Part shown: one piece after another, positions 27,201-38,649 of the stretch
Position numbering within the stretch: the first letter of the stretch is position 1
Layout: every line of letters begins with the position of its first letter
DNA from: Mactromeris polynyma
Lineage: Eukaryota; Mollusca; Bivalvia; Venerida; Mactridae
Reading direction: 5' to 3'
Length of the DNA: 64,000 nucleotides
NCBI GenBank assembly: GCA_032209605.1
Contig: JASFXZ010000003.1
Span: 36,916,762-36,980,761, forward strand
The notes under the pieces: model-generated
What the model was told of the DNA's origin: nothing
Databases searched by the model: none
What the model saw: only the letters and a program-made list of their open reading frames with translations
Position numbers and translations under genes: made by a program

Positions 27201-27582
27201 AATATATAGATTTTAATTGCACATAAATATTTGCTATTGCAACTTTTATTTTGTACCCTAACCATGTCTGACAGGTGCTACTCTTTGAATAAAAATACAT
27301 GTATGAATATTTATTTATAACTCACTCCAAATGGTGAGAATGACTGTTTTGCTACATTTTTTTATACTTAAATCTTTTTACAAAATGTTAATGGTGTAAC
27401 ACAATTGTCTGTCTTCATTCCAGGTGGTTGTTACTAATACGGTACCTCATGAAATCCAGAAAATGCAGTGTCATAAAATTAAGACTGTAGACATCAGTGG
27501 AATGTTGGTAGAAGCTATTAGAAGAATTCACAATCATGAGTCAATGTCTTATTTGTTTAGGTATATTGGCATGGACGATTGA
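12244..27582 (+). CDS. PRPSAP: Phosphoribosyl pyrophosphate synthase-associated protein (PRPSAP/KAP), nine exons
   Basis: Regulatory, PRPP-synthetase-like subunit of the PRS complex that makes phosphoribosyl pyrophosphate for nucleotide synthesis; cytosolic. Coding exons are 12244-12323, 14936-14988, 15394-15460, 15813-15985, 16551-16666, 17096-17294, 25163-25233, 26845-26991 and 27424-27582 (TGA). All have GT/AG borders and compatible phases, giving 354 aa against about 356-369 in vertebrates. Conserved blocks: [13 protein letters not shown] (exon 1), [19 protein letters not shown] (exon 4), [20 protein letters not shown] (exon 5), [13 protein letters not shown] (exon 7), DDMIDDV at residues 254-260 and [17 protein letters not shown] (exon 8), and [17 protein letters not shown] (exon 9). 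An acidic/Ser-Pro insertion after IHGEE (about residues 200-232) matches the non-homologous region that separates PRPSAP from catalytic PRPS. The ATG at 12244 is chosen because it gives the family N-terminus and splices in frame to exon 2 across a 2.6-kb intron. Confidence 0.95.
12756..14287. mobile_element. TIR element of about 1.5 kb in PRPSAP intron 1
   Basis: The left end begins AGGGTCAACTCGGCCCACTT and the right end, read on the minus strand, begins AGGGTCAACTTGGCCCACTT. Similarity continues to about 50 bp, with GGTCCAACTC and GCCCA in both. Just inside the left end a 20-bp motif (GCAATGAAAAGGC) is repeated twice. No transposase frame is visible; the interior is an old LINE fragment. No clear target-site duplication was seen, so the superfamily is open. 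Confidence 0.72.
12960..13690 (+). pseudogene. Old LINE ORF2 C-terminal fragment
   Basis: Conceptual translation of the plus strand gives [20 protein letters not shown], then [20 protein letters not shown], then recognisable but stop-interrupted text down to [13 protein letters not shown]. That is the order of motifs after the RT domain in CR1/L2-like LINEs. There are many stops and shifts, so it is ancient. It lies entirely inside the TIR element. Confidence 0.72.
16036..16130 (-). mobile_element. MITE family D, short copy
   Basis: The ends are AGGGGTTCCA and, inverted, TGGAACCCCT; the interior repeats TTTGACCCTT-like words. Longer relatives in the other orientation lie at 27868-28044 and 30429-30619, so this is a dispersed inverted-repeat family. 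It sits between PRPSAP exons 4 and 5. Confidence 0.65.
19928..20001. repeat. 18-bp perfect inverted repeat (hairpin) in a PRPSAP intron
   Basis: TCTAGAGTTCTCTCCCTT at 19928-19945 is exactly complementary to 19984-20001, with a 38-nt loop. Weaker pairing extends outward (TTTATCATT against ATGGGATAAA). It may be a small folded MITE or an RNA hairpin. Confidence 0.6.
21307..21330 (+). other. Candidate 24-nt cassette microexon in PRPSAP
   Basis: Inside the 7.9-kb intron between the exons ending at 17294 and starting at 25163. It is flanked by a TTTTGATCTCTACAG acceptor and a GTAAAT donor. In the gene's phase it inserts eight residues (DRRVQRAR followed by a restored codon) and keeps the frame, giving 362 aa. 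It would add basic residues to the PRPSAP-specific acidic insertion, a plausible site for isoform control. No transcript evidence is available, so use is inferred. Confidence 0.5.
26205..26752 (+). repeat. Minisatellite, about 19 copies, in a PRPSAP intron
   Basis: Tandem units are built on TAACCCAGGAGCACTGGTTA. The first eight copies alternate a shorter form (about 25 bp, ending ACTTGG) with a longer one (about 31 bp) that carries GTAC in place of GCAC, making a higher-order dimer. From about 26410 on, the array is mainly 31-bp monomers. It ends about 90 bp before exon 8, so length changes could affect that exon's acceptor region. Confidence 0.88.
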
Positions 27583-27867
27583 GGAGATTTGTTACGTTGT
27601 CATGGTTACAAGAAGTGGTTACCATTACACTGGTGCATCAATAAATATATTGCTCTTTCTGTGTAATTGTAAACGAACAATACAAAGATCATTTACGGAG
27701 AATGGTGGAAGCTTTTTTATTTTTGTCAGTACTGATTATGAAATTACATAAAAAGGGTTATCTTTAGAATAATTTTATATTGTGCCTTTTTGTAACTAAG
27801 TCCATTACAGGCTTCTGAGTATATTATTTAAAACCTGTAATAACAGTTAAATTTTTGGAAAATCTCT

Positions 27868-28044
27868 GGTTCCACTAGGTGCTGAATTTCAAGTGTCATT
27901 TTAATAATTTTTTACCAGATTTTACCATTTTATTGCCATATTACCTATAATTTAGAGAAAATGTATCCCTTCGGCCAGAATCCTTAAGGTCAAAAGGTGT
28001 TTTTTGGAAATTCCAGTGGTCAAAGGGTCAACTCCAGGAACAAA
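27868..28044 (+). mobile_element. MITE family D copy
   Basis: It starts GGTTCCACTAGGTGCTGAA and contains ACCTATAATTTAGAGAAAA and CCAGAATCCTT, the same word order as the copy at 30429. It lies just after the PRPSAP stop codon, possibly within its 3'UTR. Confidence 0.65.
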
Positions 28045-28188
28045 TCCTGAAAATCCTTGAAAACCTTTATTTTTTATGGAAAAAATATAAGAACCTGTTA
28101 TTCACTTTCCAAACATTAAGATTTTTCTTTCAGTTTGCTGTGTCTTTTTGGAGCAGTGAATATTATGTTTGTATTGTACTAATAATTT

Positions 28189-28306
28189 GTGAAAACTGCA
28201 GTCTTATGATACTACTTGCATATATATATCATCTTCAGTATTTGTGAAAACTGCAGTCTTATGATACTACTTGCATATATATATCATCTTCAGTATTTGT
28301 GAAAAC
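28189..28306 (+). repeat. 55-bp tandem duplication
   Basis: A 55-bp unit beginning TTTGTGAAAACTGCAGTCTT occurs twice almost without change and starts a third time (truncated after about 14 nt). Near identity implies a recent slippage event. Confidence 0.85.
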
Positions 28307-28309
28307 AGT

Positions 28310-30420
28310 TTCTGTTTGCTCAGGCAGGATCCTGTCATCCTAGCAGTTGTGTGTGCACTCTGCACAAAGATTCATCCAATTAGATGGTCATAATTAGCCT
28401 TTATAATCTGCTCTTTATTTTTATCACCCTTAAAACTGTATTTTGATAAATTGCAACCTTTATAAAACATTTATATTCATTGAGACCTGCCAAGAGGCCT
28501 GAATTATTTTATGCTTCATTTTCATAATCAACATCGTGTTTCTGTTTTACGCTACTGAAGGAAGGCAAATATAATGTGTATTTCAGGTTTGTCCAGCCAA
28601 CCACAACATTTTGTGTCTCTGTTATTTGAGGTGGCATTACTTGTTTTGTGTCATTAATATTTGTAAAAAAAAAATTTATTTGGTGTGGAGAATGGCATTC
28701 CTGCTGATGAAAATTTCACTGAATTTGACATTATTTGCAATAAATAAGACATTTAACTCTTCTTCCGAGACATTTCACTGGCGCTCAAAACATCTAGGCA
28801 TAAACTGTTGATTATGACTATTTCTGACATGGAAACATGTAATAAAAAGTGTTTTATGTAACGAAGCATAATGTCATTCTAATTTCATCACAAAACAATA
28901 AGTTAATAATAAATCTGATCTGTCAAAATCCCTACTTTTGTTTTGATGACCAAAATCAACTACTTACAGTTTAGAAACATGTCAATATTATACTAACATA
29001 CTGTCTTTTTGTAAAACGAAATGCAGTTTGATGGTTTAAAACTACGATTTAGCCATCAGAGAAGAGAGAAGAACATATAATGCTGCTTTAAACATGATGA
29101 GATGTGTTGCACGCAAATCCATGAAGGCCACTTGCAGACACACCACTCTAGAGACATTGATAACTTTTCTCTTGTTTTTTTGTGTTTGACAGAATTGAGT
29201 CATGCTATGGGTACAAACGTTTTATTTACATCTGTATTATTAGATGTTATTGATATTAAATTTTCAGCCATTATATTATCATTCATCAAAAATATTTTTT
29301 TCATTCTTTTGATGATAATATTTGAGCTAGAAACAAACTTCTTTTGTTATATATATATTCCATTCCAGTTGTTTTGCTCAAACTGAAGCATTGAATTGTT
29401 TATATAATAAGTAGGATAGGTATAATTCTGTTACGTGTAATTATGTCCTTGTTAACTTCAACAGATTATTTCAATGGATAGATGTTGATCCAGTCCTGTG
29501 TTGTTTGATTTTGACAAATTGTCGCCTTATTTCCAGAACCCCATAACTCAATTTGTGGCAGTTTTGAGTGTTTGATATTGTTGAAACCGTCTTTTCAAGC
29601 TCCTTCTATTCTGTACTACCTATATTGTTCTAAAATGCAAAAAAACTTAAATAAAATGCAATTCCATGACCCATATGTAACAAACTACAAGAGGTTAACT
29701 TTTAAAACTGTTTTTCTCAAAAATACAAAAACAAGTTATGGGGTTCTGGAGATAATGCAACGAAATGTGTGTTCAGTTTATGCTCTTGTAACTTCATTGA
29801 GAAAATCAATTGGTGAACTGATTTATATAGACTCTTGGTTATTATTCACTTATATATTTTACCTGTAAAATGATCTGGAAAAGATTAGAAAAGTATACCG
29901 ACCTTGAACTCAAACATGTGTTGTTTTTGTTTATAAATGATACTACATGTACATTGTTTTACTGCCTGTATGTATAACTTTATTCTTATTGGCAAGAGAA
30001 ATTTTGTGTTTACTTTTTAATAAAAAAATTGTGCTTTACCTAAAAAAATAAACATGTTCAGATATTGTGTGGAATAAAATAAATTCTGGTTATTACTGCA
30101 AAGTGTGTATTTTTGCAGATTTTCAAGGTGAATTATTTTTAATTTAATGCAGCATTTTACATGTTGGCTATACATTTGTATATTGCATTGCTTACAGTTC
30201 TGTGTGGTGTTGTTTCCTGTTTCTGTATATTGCCCTACAGGTCGATAAGAGGTTATAGTCTCAAAAATATATTGCATTTAAAATAATTATCATGAGTGTG
30301 GTTTGCATTTGTTTGTCTTTTTGGTGTTATTATATCTAATTAAATACATATTATACCATTTTCCAATGCAGCAATGTACAATGGATTGTTTGTTTCTATC
30401 CTACATTTTATACCAACCAC
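28310..30420. other. AT-rich stretch downstream of PRPSAP
   Basis: No gene recognised. It may include PRPSAP 3'UTR (AATAAA at 27640-27645 is 58 nt after the stop; further AATAAA occur later). The open frame at 29572-29868 has no family motif. Confidence 0.4.
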
Positions 30421-30428
30421 ACTATATT

Positions 30429-30619
30429 GGGGGTTCCACTCGGTGCTGAATCTCAATGGTCATTTTGATATTTTTTTGACTGGACTTTACTGCTGTATGG
30501 TCAAAATACCTATAATTTAGAGAAAAGTTTACCCTTCAGCCAGAATCCTTTGAGTCAAAATGTGGTTTTGGAAATACCAGGGGTCAGTGGGTCAACTCCA
30601 GAGTCAAATGGAACCCCTG
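30429..30619 (+). mobile_element. MITE family D copy with both ends
   Basis: It begins GGGGGTTCCACTCGGTGCTG and ends TCAAATGGAACCCCT, giving short inverted termini. The interior matches the 27868 copy over about 190 bp. Confidence 0.7.
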
Positions 30620-31659
30620 TATATTATGTTTTATATACCCCCTGTATGTAGACTGGTGTTTATGTATATCCAATTGTTGCATTAATTTTGATCTCGGTGT
30701 AATTGCGTTAATGTTGTCTGTTTGTTTGTATTATTATTATGATTGAAATTATTGTGGGTGTTGGTGTGGAAGTATAGACTAGTCTATACGGTGTTTATTA
30801 TACCATGTTCTTACAGACTCGCACAACTTTGTGTTAAATGACATGTTTATATATCAAGGCAGATCTTTGTTTTTGTACAGCTAGAACTTTTATGTTAACT
30901 TGTCATCAGAATAATCAATTCCTTGGAATATCAGAGATGTGATCTTATTTTTAAAATGTATTTTTAAGCTGAATTTGTTGAGTCTAATCTGATGTTTAGG
31001 TGTTTAAATTGTGAACTTGTAATTTTGACATTATTTGCGCAGATGATCGTCATGTGCATGTAATCTTTGAGGATATTATTTTCAAGTCACGGATGTTGCA
31101 ACCTGTACGGAACAGTGTTTCCCATGTATTGAGTATACTAATTTACTACATGTATCACTCATTGAATATTATTTTGTTATTTTGTTCCATATATGTATAT
31201 AGTGGAAACTATGAATGACATTTCATTTTGACCAATGTTCGTAGAAATGATCCTTGCGGGGGGGGGATTTTTTAAAGTTGTATAAGTGGTTTCGATCTGT
31301 TGCATAAGTAGGTGACGGGACAAAAATAGATTTTATAAGTGAAAACTTAGAAAATCTCCTTGTCTAAAACCATATGGCTTAGAGATTTGGAAGAGTGGTT
31401 TCCTTTGCTATACTAAGATGCAGAGCAGTTAAAATGTGGACTGTAGTGGCACTTAAACTGAACAGCACAGAAGCATGCTGATGGTCAAAAGGGAACATGT
31501 GCTGTATTATTTGGAATACAACGTAACCTTGAAAGTTTCTAGTTGAAGTTCGAGTTGTTGAGTTCAATATGTATGATGATCCCCAAGTTCTAATGCTGCT
31601 CGAAGGCAAAAGGATATTACACAGGTACATATTGACACCAAATGTAACAATGAAAAATC

Positions 31660-31975
31660 CCTTTGCCCCGAGTAGGATTCAAATTCGGAACCTTCATTGG
31701 GATCACCCTTAGTTTTCATTGGATTTTACACCATTTTTCAACAACTTTTCATACAGCATACACCAGCCAGTTGACATAACCAGTGTTCCTGGAATTAATT
31801 TCAACCAGTACTAACTTGCGTTTCCACAAGCAACTGACAACTTATCCACATGTGGAGTACATGACCTTAGCCAGTGTTACGGGAACATATAACCTGTCCA
31901 ACCCGGGAGTTGAACCCGGATCTGCTGGGTAACAGTCTAGCACTTTATCAACTGAGCTAGCCAAGCCTGCTAAAT
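31660..31975 (-). mobile_element. SINE family B copy 2 with tRNA-like head
   Basis: On the minus strand the head reads GGCTAGCTCAGTTGATAAAG (box A) and CGGGTTCAACTCCCGGG (T arm with box B), then TTGGACAGGTTATATG. It is clearly the same family as 2885-2985 and better preserved. A second box-B-like word (GAATTTGAATCC) lies near 31685. The anticodon stem is poor, so it is not a tRNA gene. Confidence 0.75.
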
Positions 31976-31979
31976 CTTG

Positions 31980-34200
31980 GTCAGAATGTTTGTCTTGAAT
32001 ATGATACAATTTTTACTGAACGATAAATTATTAATTCTCCATGCAAAAGTATATTGTGTTATGTTTTACAAAGTGTACAGTAGCCATAGCAATGGAAACA
32101 CTATAAAGCACAAATAATTGAGAAAAACAAGTTGTTTTGTTGTCATGACTTTTAATTTTGTCATACATTTGATTTACGTCATAATACCAAATGCCGTACT
32201 AAAAACGTTGTACACCTAATTACTTGTAAGAAAAGTAACATCGCAGTGTGTGAGGCAAACTATGCAACCTTGACGTATGCACGGTCATAGATTGTAGTTA
32301 ACTTTGTTTACCCTGCATTTTCCTCTATTACGTGCAGTAACACACTTCAATTCAGAAAATCATAGTATAAATGACATTTCATGTATGCCCATTGATATTG
32401 TCAAAAATGATGTGAATTGTCTTTGTAAAGAGACTTACTGGATTCACTAGCTTAAATCTCTTTATCCTTAAGGTTTGAACTGTCAATTGATTGTCTGTTA
32501 CACATTTTTCATTTTCACATTTTTATAATATTCTACTTTGAGAAATGTTAGTACATGTTTTCTTATATCGGATGTTGTACCACGGACCTATATATGGTAT
32601 ATAGGTCCGTGCCAGTATGTATTCAGGACTAAGTAGCCAAAAAGGAAAGACCAGTTGGAGCGAAGAAAATGAATTATATCAATAGGTTTTACAGACGATT
32701 TCTGTATATACATGTACATGATAAGGAACTTGAAAGCGTCTGGCTTATGTAGAGTGAAAAGCATACGATTTTACTAGACGGTCACAAAAGAGGTTAAGGT
32801 GCACAACAGGGGGCTAACTTTATTGCACTTGCTTCCGCTATACTGGTAGTAAAGACGATATTGAAAATAATTGGATGTATTGTACTTAAAATGCTAAAAG
32901 AATAGCACCCCCCCCCCCCGGTGAATCCGGACATGGGACGGGATAGTAGGGGACGCCATGACGAGTATAAATGTTCTCTTAAAATTTTGTCCCACAGACC
33001 CGCTCAATATCGTAAAAACTTCTTAAAACAAAACATAAGGAGGTCCTCCTACACAAATGCTGAGATAACCGTGCAACAAAGAATAAATATTTATTGGTAT
33101 CAAAGTTTCAATAACGGTGGATACATTACATAGATGAAAATCAAACCAATATTTAAATGTTAATATAAATAATTATAAAAATCTGCTATGCGTTTGCAAT
33201 GTGGAAATTGCATGACGATGTGTTTATTACAGAAGTTAAGTGAAACGAATTCCTTGTTTTTTTCCTATTTTATTTCATAACAAAACATTTGCCTAACACA
33301 TGTTAATTTTCAATAATAAAATAATCTCGTGTTTCATCTGGGTCCAATATACACATACATGTATATATTGGACACAGGTTTCATCCACAAAATCGAACTC
33401 CAATAGTTTTCTCTTTATGATCATAAAACGTAATGTTTTAATCGTTTATCTGATTTATAGATCTAAGATAGCCCGAGGCTACATGTTAATGTGTTATTCC
33501 AGTTATCATCGGAAAATTTACGATCGCTTACGGAAACTACCGACAGACAAATTGACTGCTGACCTAAAGTCCCATCGATATCGATCTGCATCGACTGGAT
33601 TTATCTGATAAGCGATATTGTTGGGTATGCTTAGCTCCGCTTACGTCCCTTATTCACTAAACCACGCTTACCAAACGTTATCTACGCAAGTCTCTTCGTG
33701 CACAATCGTCACTCTGCTCGTGTGGTCACGTGATCATTATCCATATATGGAATGTCATCCTTCGTACATACGGATTTGTACGAATATTTATGAGTGCACG
33801 GTAAATTCCGTCCGATAACACGTGACTTAAATTTCAAATACTCATACAATATATATGTTAACCAACGCACTGTTAAGTTCGCAAACTGTGTGACTTGAAC
33901 ACAAACTTAAGTACAACGTTGATAATGCGCTCAATCTGTACATGTGTTTTAATGCAATAATAACAATTTGATTACAAATTACATTTACCCTTATATTATT
34001 AATTTCAAATCGGATATTAACCATGACATGTGTTTTAAAATTGTTACTAGGCCGTTTTTAAAAACCGTATGCAAAAGTCGTATAACATACAGCTCACCAC
34101 TGCCAGTCAGCTTCAAGTCTTTGAATTCCCTTCGTGTTTGAACTCGGTAAACCGCATGAAGGCAATATTTTGCTAGCAAATTGTGTACTCGAGTGGCAGT
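31980..34200. other. Non-coding region with hairpin and poly(C)
   Basis: No gene recognised. It includes a 13-bp perfect hairpin (32581-32611), a poly(C) run near 32908-32919 and a shorter inverted repeat around 33342-33373. The 102-codon open frame at 33300 has no motif and appears random. Confidence 0.45.
32581..32611. repeat. 13-bp perfect hairpin
   Basis: CACGGACCTATAT, a 5-nt loop, then ATATAGGTCCGTG. Nothing nearby suggests a gene end; its function is unknown. Confidence 0.6.
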
Positions 34201-34207
34201 TGTTTTG

Positions 34208-34990
34208 AACAGAACAGAACAGAACTTTTATAGTTTCACGTCTTAGTGGAAGACATCAGGAGGCAATTATCAGTTCGGAGACATTACGACAAAAGATAAC
34301 AACAAATACAAATAAATAGTAGCACAAACAAACATCAGGTAATATTTACAAATATAACTGTGTGTTTGCCCTGGTTATGGATATTGACATACTAACCAGG
34401 TCGCATGGACTGCACGCATTTGTGTCAACGGTCTAGACAGATATGGATTAATATGCATCGTGCTTAGGATTTTGGAGCAGTTTACAGATTGGCAAAGGTG
34501 GTACAAGTACACAAATTGAGAAATTCTTAGTTTGTTTTCTGAGATAAATATAATTGACAATTATGTCATAGCATTCATACTTGTCTAGTAGTTGAACATT
34601 ATATATATAATAGGAGTGTATATTGACACAAATACAACATGGATTTATAAAAAATAATTTTCATTTTAATTTCTAGCAAAGTGACGCATGAGTTTCTGTA
34701 CAAAATAGCTCAATTTAATCAGCAGTGTAGTGTCCGGTAAGTATTTTTCCTTATTTCATTAAAGAATGGGCATGTAATTCGTCACCAAGGTCATTGGAGG
34801 AACAGAGTGGACATTTTCTTTGATTATGTGGTTTATGGTTAGGTGTCCATCTACCAACTTCAATGGGAAACCTGTGATTCCCTGTTCGGAAATGAAACAT
34901 GGAAACTCTCTGGGTAGGTGTAAGTTTTATCAGGTTGTTACTCTGGTGAGGGAGGGAGATATTGAGGTAAGGCATTGTTCCATATAGGGA
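34208..34990 (-). mobile_element. LINE 3' end fragment with (GTTCT)n tail
   Basis: The minus-strand frame 34975-34751 reads FRTGNHRFPIEVGRW then KCPLCSSNDLGDELH, the zinc-finger-like C-terminus of CR1/L2-type LINE ORF2. Downstream comes an AT-rich 3'UTR that ends in GTTCTGTTCTGTTC (34224-34208), a simple-repeat tail typical of these elements. The copy is 5' truncated near 34990. Confidence 0.78.
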
Positions 34991-35009
34991 GATGAAAACG
35001 ATAGGAATA

Positions 35010-35620
35010 TGTTGTAGAAAGGAAGATGTTCTGAAGAGGATGTTGATGCAAAAAGGAATTTACGCAGAGAATGAATTTGTCCAGATAGGAGTTACTGTAG
35101 AGATGGATTGGCAGTAGACTAGGATATGGTGTACATATGGATTTATTGTAGTGGGGGTAGTTTAGAGAGGGGACTGGTGTAGAGAGGGAATTTGTGTAGA
35201 GAGGTCATTGGTGCAGAAAGGGGTTATGAAGAGAGGCGATTGGTATAGGCAGGATAGAGAGGGGATTTGTATTGATAGTGGTAGTTTAGACAGGGGATAC
35301 TAGTAGGTGTAAAGAGTGGGTTGGTGTATACAAGAATCAGTATCGGAGATATACGCTGACACCAGACTGATTCACGAAATACTCGGAATGGGATAAACAC
35401 TGTCAACATGTCAATAGATGCTGTTTTACAAGTTTGTCTAGGGAGGTAGTTGTTATAGAGAGGGCTTATGTCCAGAGAGAGGGAGAGAGTTGTTGTAGAG
35501 AGGGAGTTGTTGCAGAGAGTGAGCTGGAGTTAAGAGGGAGTCATTGTAGATAGGGAAATGGTGCAGATAGGACATTGTTGTTGAGAGGGGATTGATGTAG
35601 AGGGAGCTGGCGTATAATAA
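35010..35620 (+). repeat. Diverged purine-rich minisatellite-like tract
   Basis: Many imperfect repeats of the word GTAGAGAGGG with spacers such as ATTTGT and TTGTT occur on the plus strand. The period is irregular (roughly 15-20 bp). No coding potential is recognised on either strand. Confidence 0.6.
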
Positions 35621-35926
35621 TAACAGTATCATAGATAAGTGCTGGTACCTGACAGAAAAAGACAACACACAGTTGCATGCATGCATATGTATCTTCTTCG
35701 TATTTTCTTTAATAATCAGTGTATTAGACAATGTAAACTGCATAATTATATGTACTCAAGGTATTGTTAAAAGATAGCAGCTTTCCTAATAGTGAATGCG
35801 TTCTCGATGTGTGATTTTGACACCATTTTCCCTGACCTTTCACACCTATATTATGCATTGTTTTACAGGAAAATGATCATCATAAATGCTGTTTACTGAT
35901 TGATTTATTGTTACTTATTTCAGCCA

Positions 35927-36146
35927 TCACAGTCTGTCTTATGGCATGACAACTGTTCAGCCGATTCCTGATGTTCCAGGAATGTCTGGGGTCGCTATGC
36001 CTGGTGTGCCTGGTATGGCTCCTGCACAGGTTGCAGGGGTTCTAAGGGTCCCAAATGGTATGAGCGGCATGTATCCAGATGAGAAAACTGCTGGCATCTA
36101 TCCTGGGGCCACACAGGGTTATCAGGGTCTTGCACAAACCAATTGA
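35927..36146 (+). CDS. Orphan Gly/Pro/Met-rich terminal exon
   Basis: After a TTACTTATTTCAG acceptor an open frame of about 72 codons runs to TGA at 36146. It reads MTTVQPIPDVPGMSGVAMPG onward, rich in Pro, Gly, Met and Val, with PG and GM repeats and a QTN C-terminus. GC content is well above that of the flanks, which supports coding. I recognise no family. Earlier exons on the plus strand were not found between 27.6 and 35.9 kb. If it is instead a single exon, the ATG at 35946 would give 66 aa. Confidence 0.5.
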
Positions 36147-36215
36147 ATTCTGTCTTCAATGTTAATACATTTAGTGGAGTTATGAATGATAGTTATCACA
36201 TTTGTGAGAACTGGT

Positions 36216-36494
36216 TTAATATATACATACGATTTGTTTCTTTGTGTGCGGCAACAGTGTCTCGAGCGTTTTGAATATTTCCTTCTCAATGCAGGGAACA
36301 AGTTTATAGGAGAAGGGGTCGCCGTCCGTTTGTTCTTTTTGCCAGTTTTTGAAAGTTGGGCGAACAAAAGTTGCCGTTAATTTCTGGGGCATGTCATTAA
36401 ACAATATAAGCCTTCGTGTAATGAAGCGAGACATCCGCAGAGCAATCTTTGTATTAACATACCTATAATCGGGTTTTCCCAACGGTTTAAACAA
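36216..36494 (-). CDS. Hypothetical minus-strand first exon
   Basis: Open frame of about 92 codons; the first true ATG gives MSRFITRRLILFNDMPQKLT and onward for about 70 codons to TTKKQ-like text, where a GTATGT donor occurs. A TATATAA lies at about 36597-36603 in the minus-strand upstream region. The Arg-rich N-terminus could be a mitochondrial presequence. No family is recognised, and overlapping frames occur on both strands. It could be chance. Confidence 0.25.
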   Translation of the reverse strand: MFKPLGKPDYRYVNTKIALRMSRFITRRLILFNDMPQKLTATFVRPTFKNWQKEQTDGDPFSYKLVPCIEKEIFKTLETLLPHTKKQIVCIY

Positions 36495-36599
36495 TATTGA
36501 TCGATAAACGGCTCCAAATATTCGACTGTGAAAAGTAAAGCTCCGACTACCCCTGTTCAGGGACCGTATATGATGTTATAGTATGTTCCAGCCCTGTTA

Positions 36600-38180
36600 T
36601 ATAAGGCGAGATCAGATTGGATTAGCGACCACTGCTGACCAATGAGCGCTTAGTATTGTAATGGATTTCGGCATGAGTGTTTATGCGACGCGTGTGGAGA
36701 ACCATCATAGAAGACAAGTTAAGCCTGTATTAAATTGATCAAACGGACGACCCGTGAAAGGTGCAATATTGCGATGAATACTGCGATTACGGCGAATTCG
36801 TGATTATTTCATGTAACTCTTCTTCAACCATAGTTTGTTATTGAAGGTTTCCGTAATTCACATGGTCCGTCGTGTGACAGATAAGACACCTTGGCACCGT
36901 CATGATAAGTACTGATAACGGACCTTAGTCACGAAAAATTGGATGCTATAGTTCGCTATTACAGTGCCCGCCGTGAAAATAAATTGAAAACAAACATGGT
37001 GCAAACATGTGTCGTGGAATGATATGACCACTTGTTTTTAATATACTCAGTACCTTTAAAAACGCACATTTTTGTGACTCTTGTATGACTTTTAAATGTC
37101 ATTATAGCGTGTTTTAAACTCATTTTGATATGAAAATACCCGTTGATTGAAAGAATATTTAGCGTTCATTATTGTGTAAACTGAAATAATATAATATTTA
37201 GTTGTTATCTTGCATCCCTAGGTTAGTTCATGAAATAAGAGAAATCTTGCAATTTCGTTTTTAGCAAGGGCTCGTCAGAGCCAATTGATATAGTAGGCGA
37301 AATCCGCGGACACTCATCGGATGAGTCATCCCAATTCTTACATTCTGAACCGCCAAAAGCTACTGTCTAACAAAGAAATAGCGATAAGCATTTGCGATAT
37401 CAACTGACATCACCGACGCATTAGAAACAGACCTGTCAAGTCCCACGCTCAAGTCGAGGTCACGTATTTGGCGCATTTTCACACGATGTTTTAAAATAAC
37501 AGACCATAAAGTTTTGGGGGTCATATTTTTGGCCTAATTAGCCTTCTCTTATCACTAAAACATTGCAGAGTGTGTTAAGTGTCATACTCGTATAACTGTC
37601 AATTCCAACTGGTCACAAACCTGCCAAATCCAGTTCTGACTGTAGAATGTTAGTTTACTAGTATAAACGTTCTATTGCAATGTTAAGCGAAAGTACATTG
37701 CCAATCGAAACTGAAAGTAAATCAAAGCGCTGAAAGCACTAAAGTTGTTCGGTATTGAACACTGGTTTTGTGTTTCACAGATTCACAGAAAGTACATGTA
37801 CAAAGTAAAATACTATGTTAACGTCTGGTCATTTTGTACAAGTGAAATTCGATATTAGGGCGAAGTGATTTTCTCGAAGATGCTCATTTAAATTAATTGA
37901 ATTTACACAGTGCATTTTAGTAAAGAAATACAAAGCCATTGTGAGCATTTAACAACAACCAAAGCATGGAACGTGCTGACAGCGAGGGGCTCACTGCAGG
38001 TCACAGATATCACTTGGACATAGATTTACCGATCACAAAAGCCTATCAAGAACACTTTGTTATGTCAGTATATTGAATAATATAGGATTTGTTTACATAA
38101 GATTGTATACACATACTTGTTATAGACAGTCAGAAGGATGGATGGGGAAGAAGTAAACAGTACCTTCATGTTAGTTACAG
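36600..38180. other. Region without recognised gene; contains a promoter-like duplicate
   Basis: The only notable segment is 37946-38011, about 65 bp that match, inverted, the sequence directly upstream of the lipocalin TATA box (46230-46289). Confidence 0.4.
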
Positions 38181-38186
38181 AATAAC

Positions 38187-38321
38187 CTCAATATTAAGAC
38201 CACCATTGGGACTCATGAAAAACGATCTTCTTATTGAGGTGATTTTAATATCGAGGTTGAATAAAGAGCAAAACATATTGAGGTGGTCTCATTATTTAGG
38301 TCATCATTAAGTGAGGTTTGA
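38187..38321. mobile_element. MITE family C fragment
   Basis: It contains ACCTCAATATTAAGACCACC and the inverted form CTTATTGAGGTGATTTTAAT, the words that define the MITE at 49155-49339. Ends are degraded. Confidence 0.55.
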
Positions 38322-38649
38322 GTGTCTATGTCGAGCTTACTAACTAACGTAGTTTGCAACATAAACTACCATGTTATTACATATGTTCTGAACGGAGACA
38401 CTGTTCAAAGGGACATAATACTAAAAATATTTGATGGATGCACAATTTATGTCTTGTACATCTACAAATCAAGTATCATGGTACTTGTATTACCAAAGTT
38501 CATTGCAATCCTTTGAAAACTGAAGAAGTAGTTAGCCACACAAACTACATATGTTATACACTGGACAGACAAACCAATCGACAGGGTGATTCTAGTATTC
38601 ACCTTGATAAACATTGTTTGAGGGCGTATAAATACAAGGCATAACAGAC

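Noticed and set aside
31910..31970. tRNA gene with a good T arm
   Set aside because: Same sequence order as the diverged copy at 2885-2985; dispersed SINE.
33300..33608. 102-codon plus-strand frame
   Set aside because: No motif, no splice context, AT-rich composition as in the flanks.
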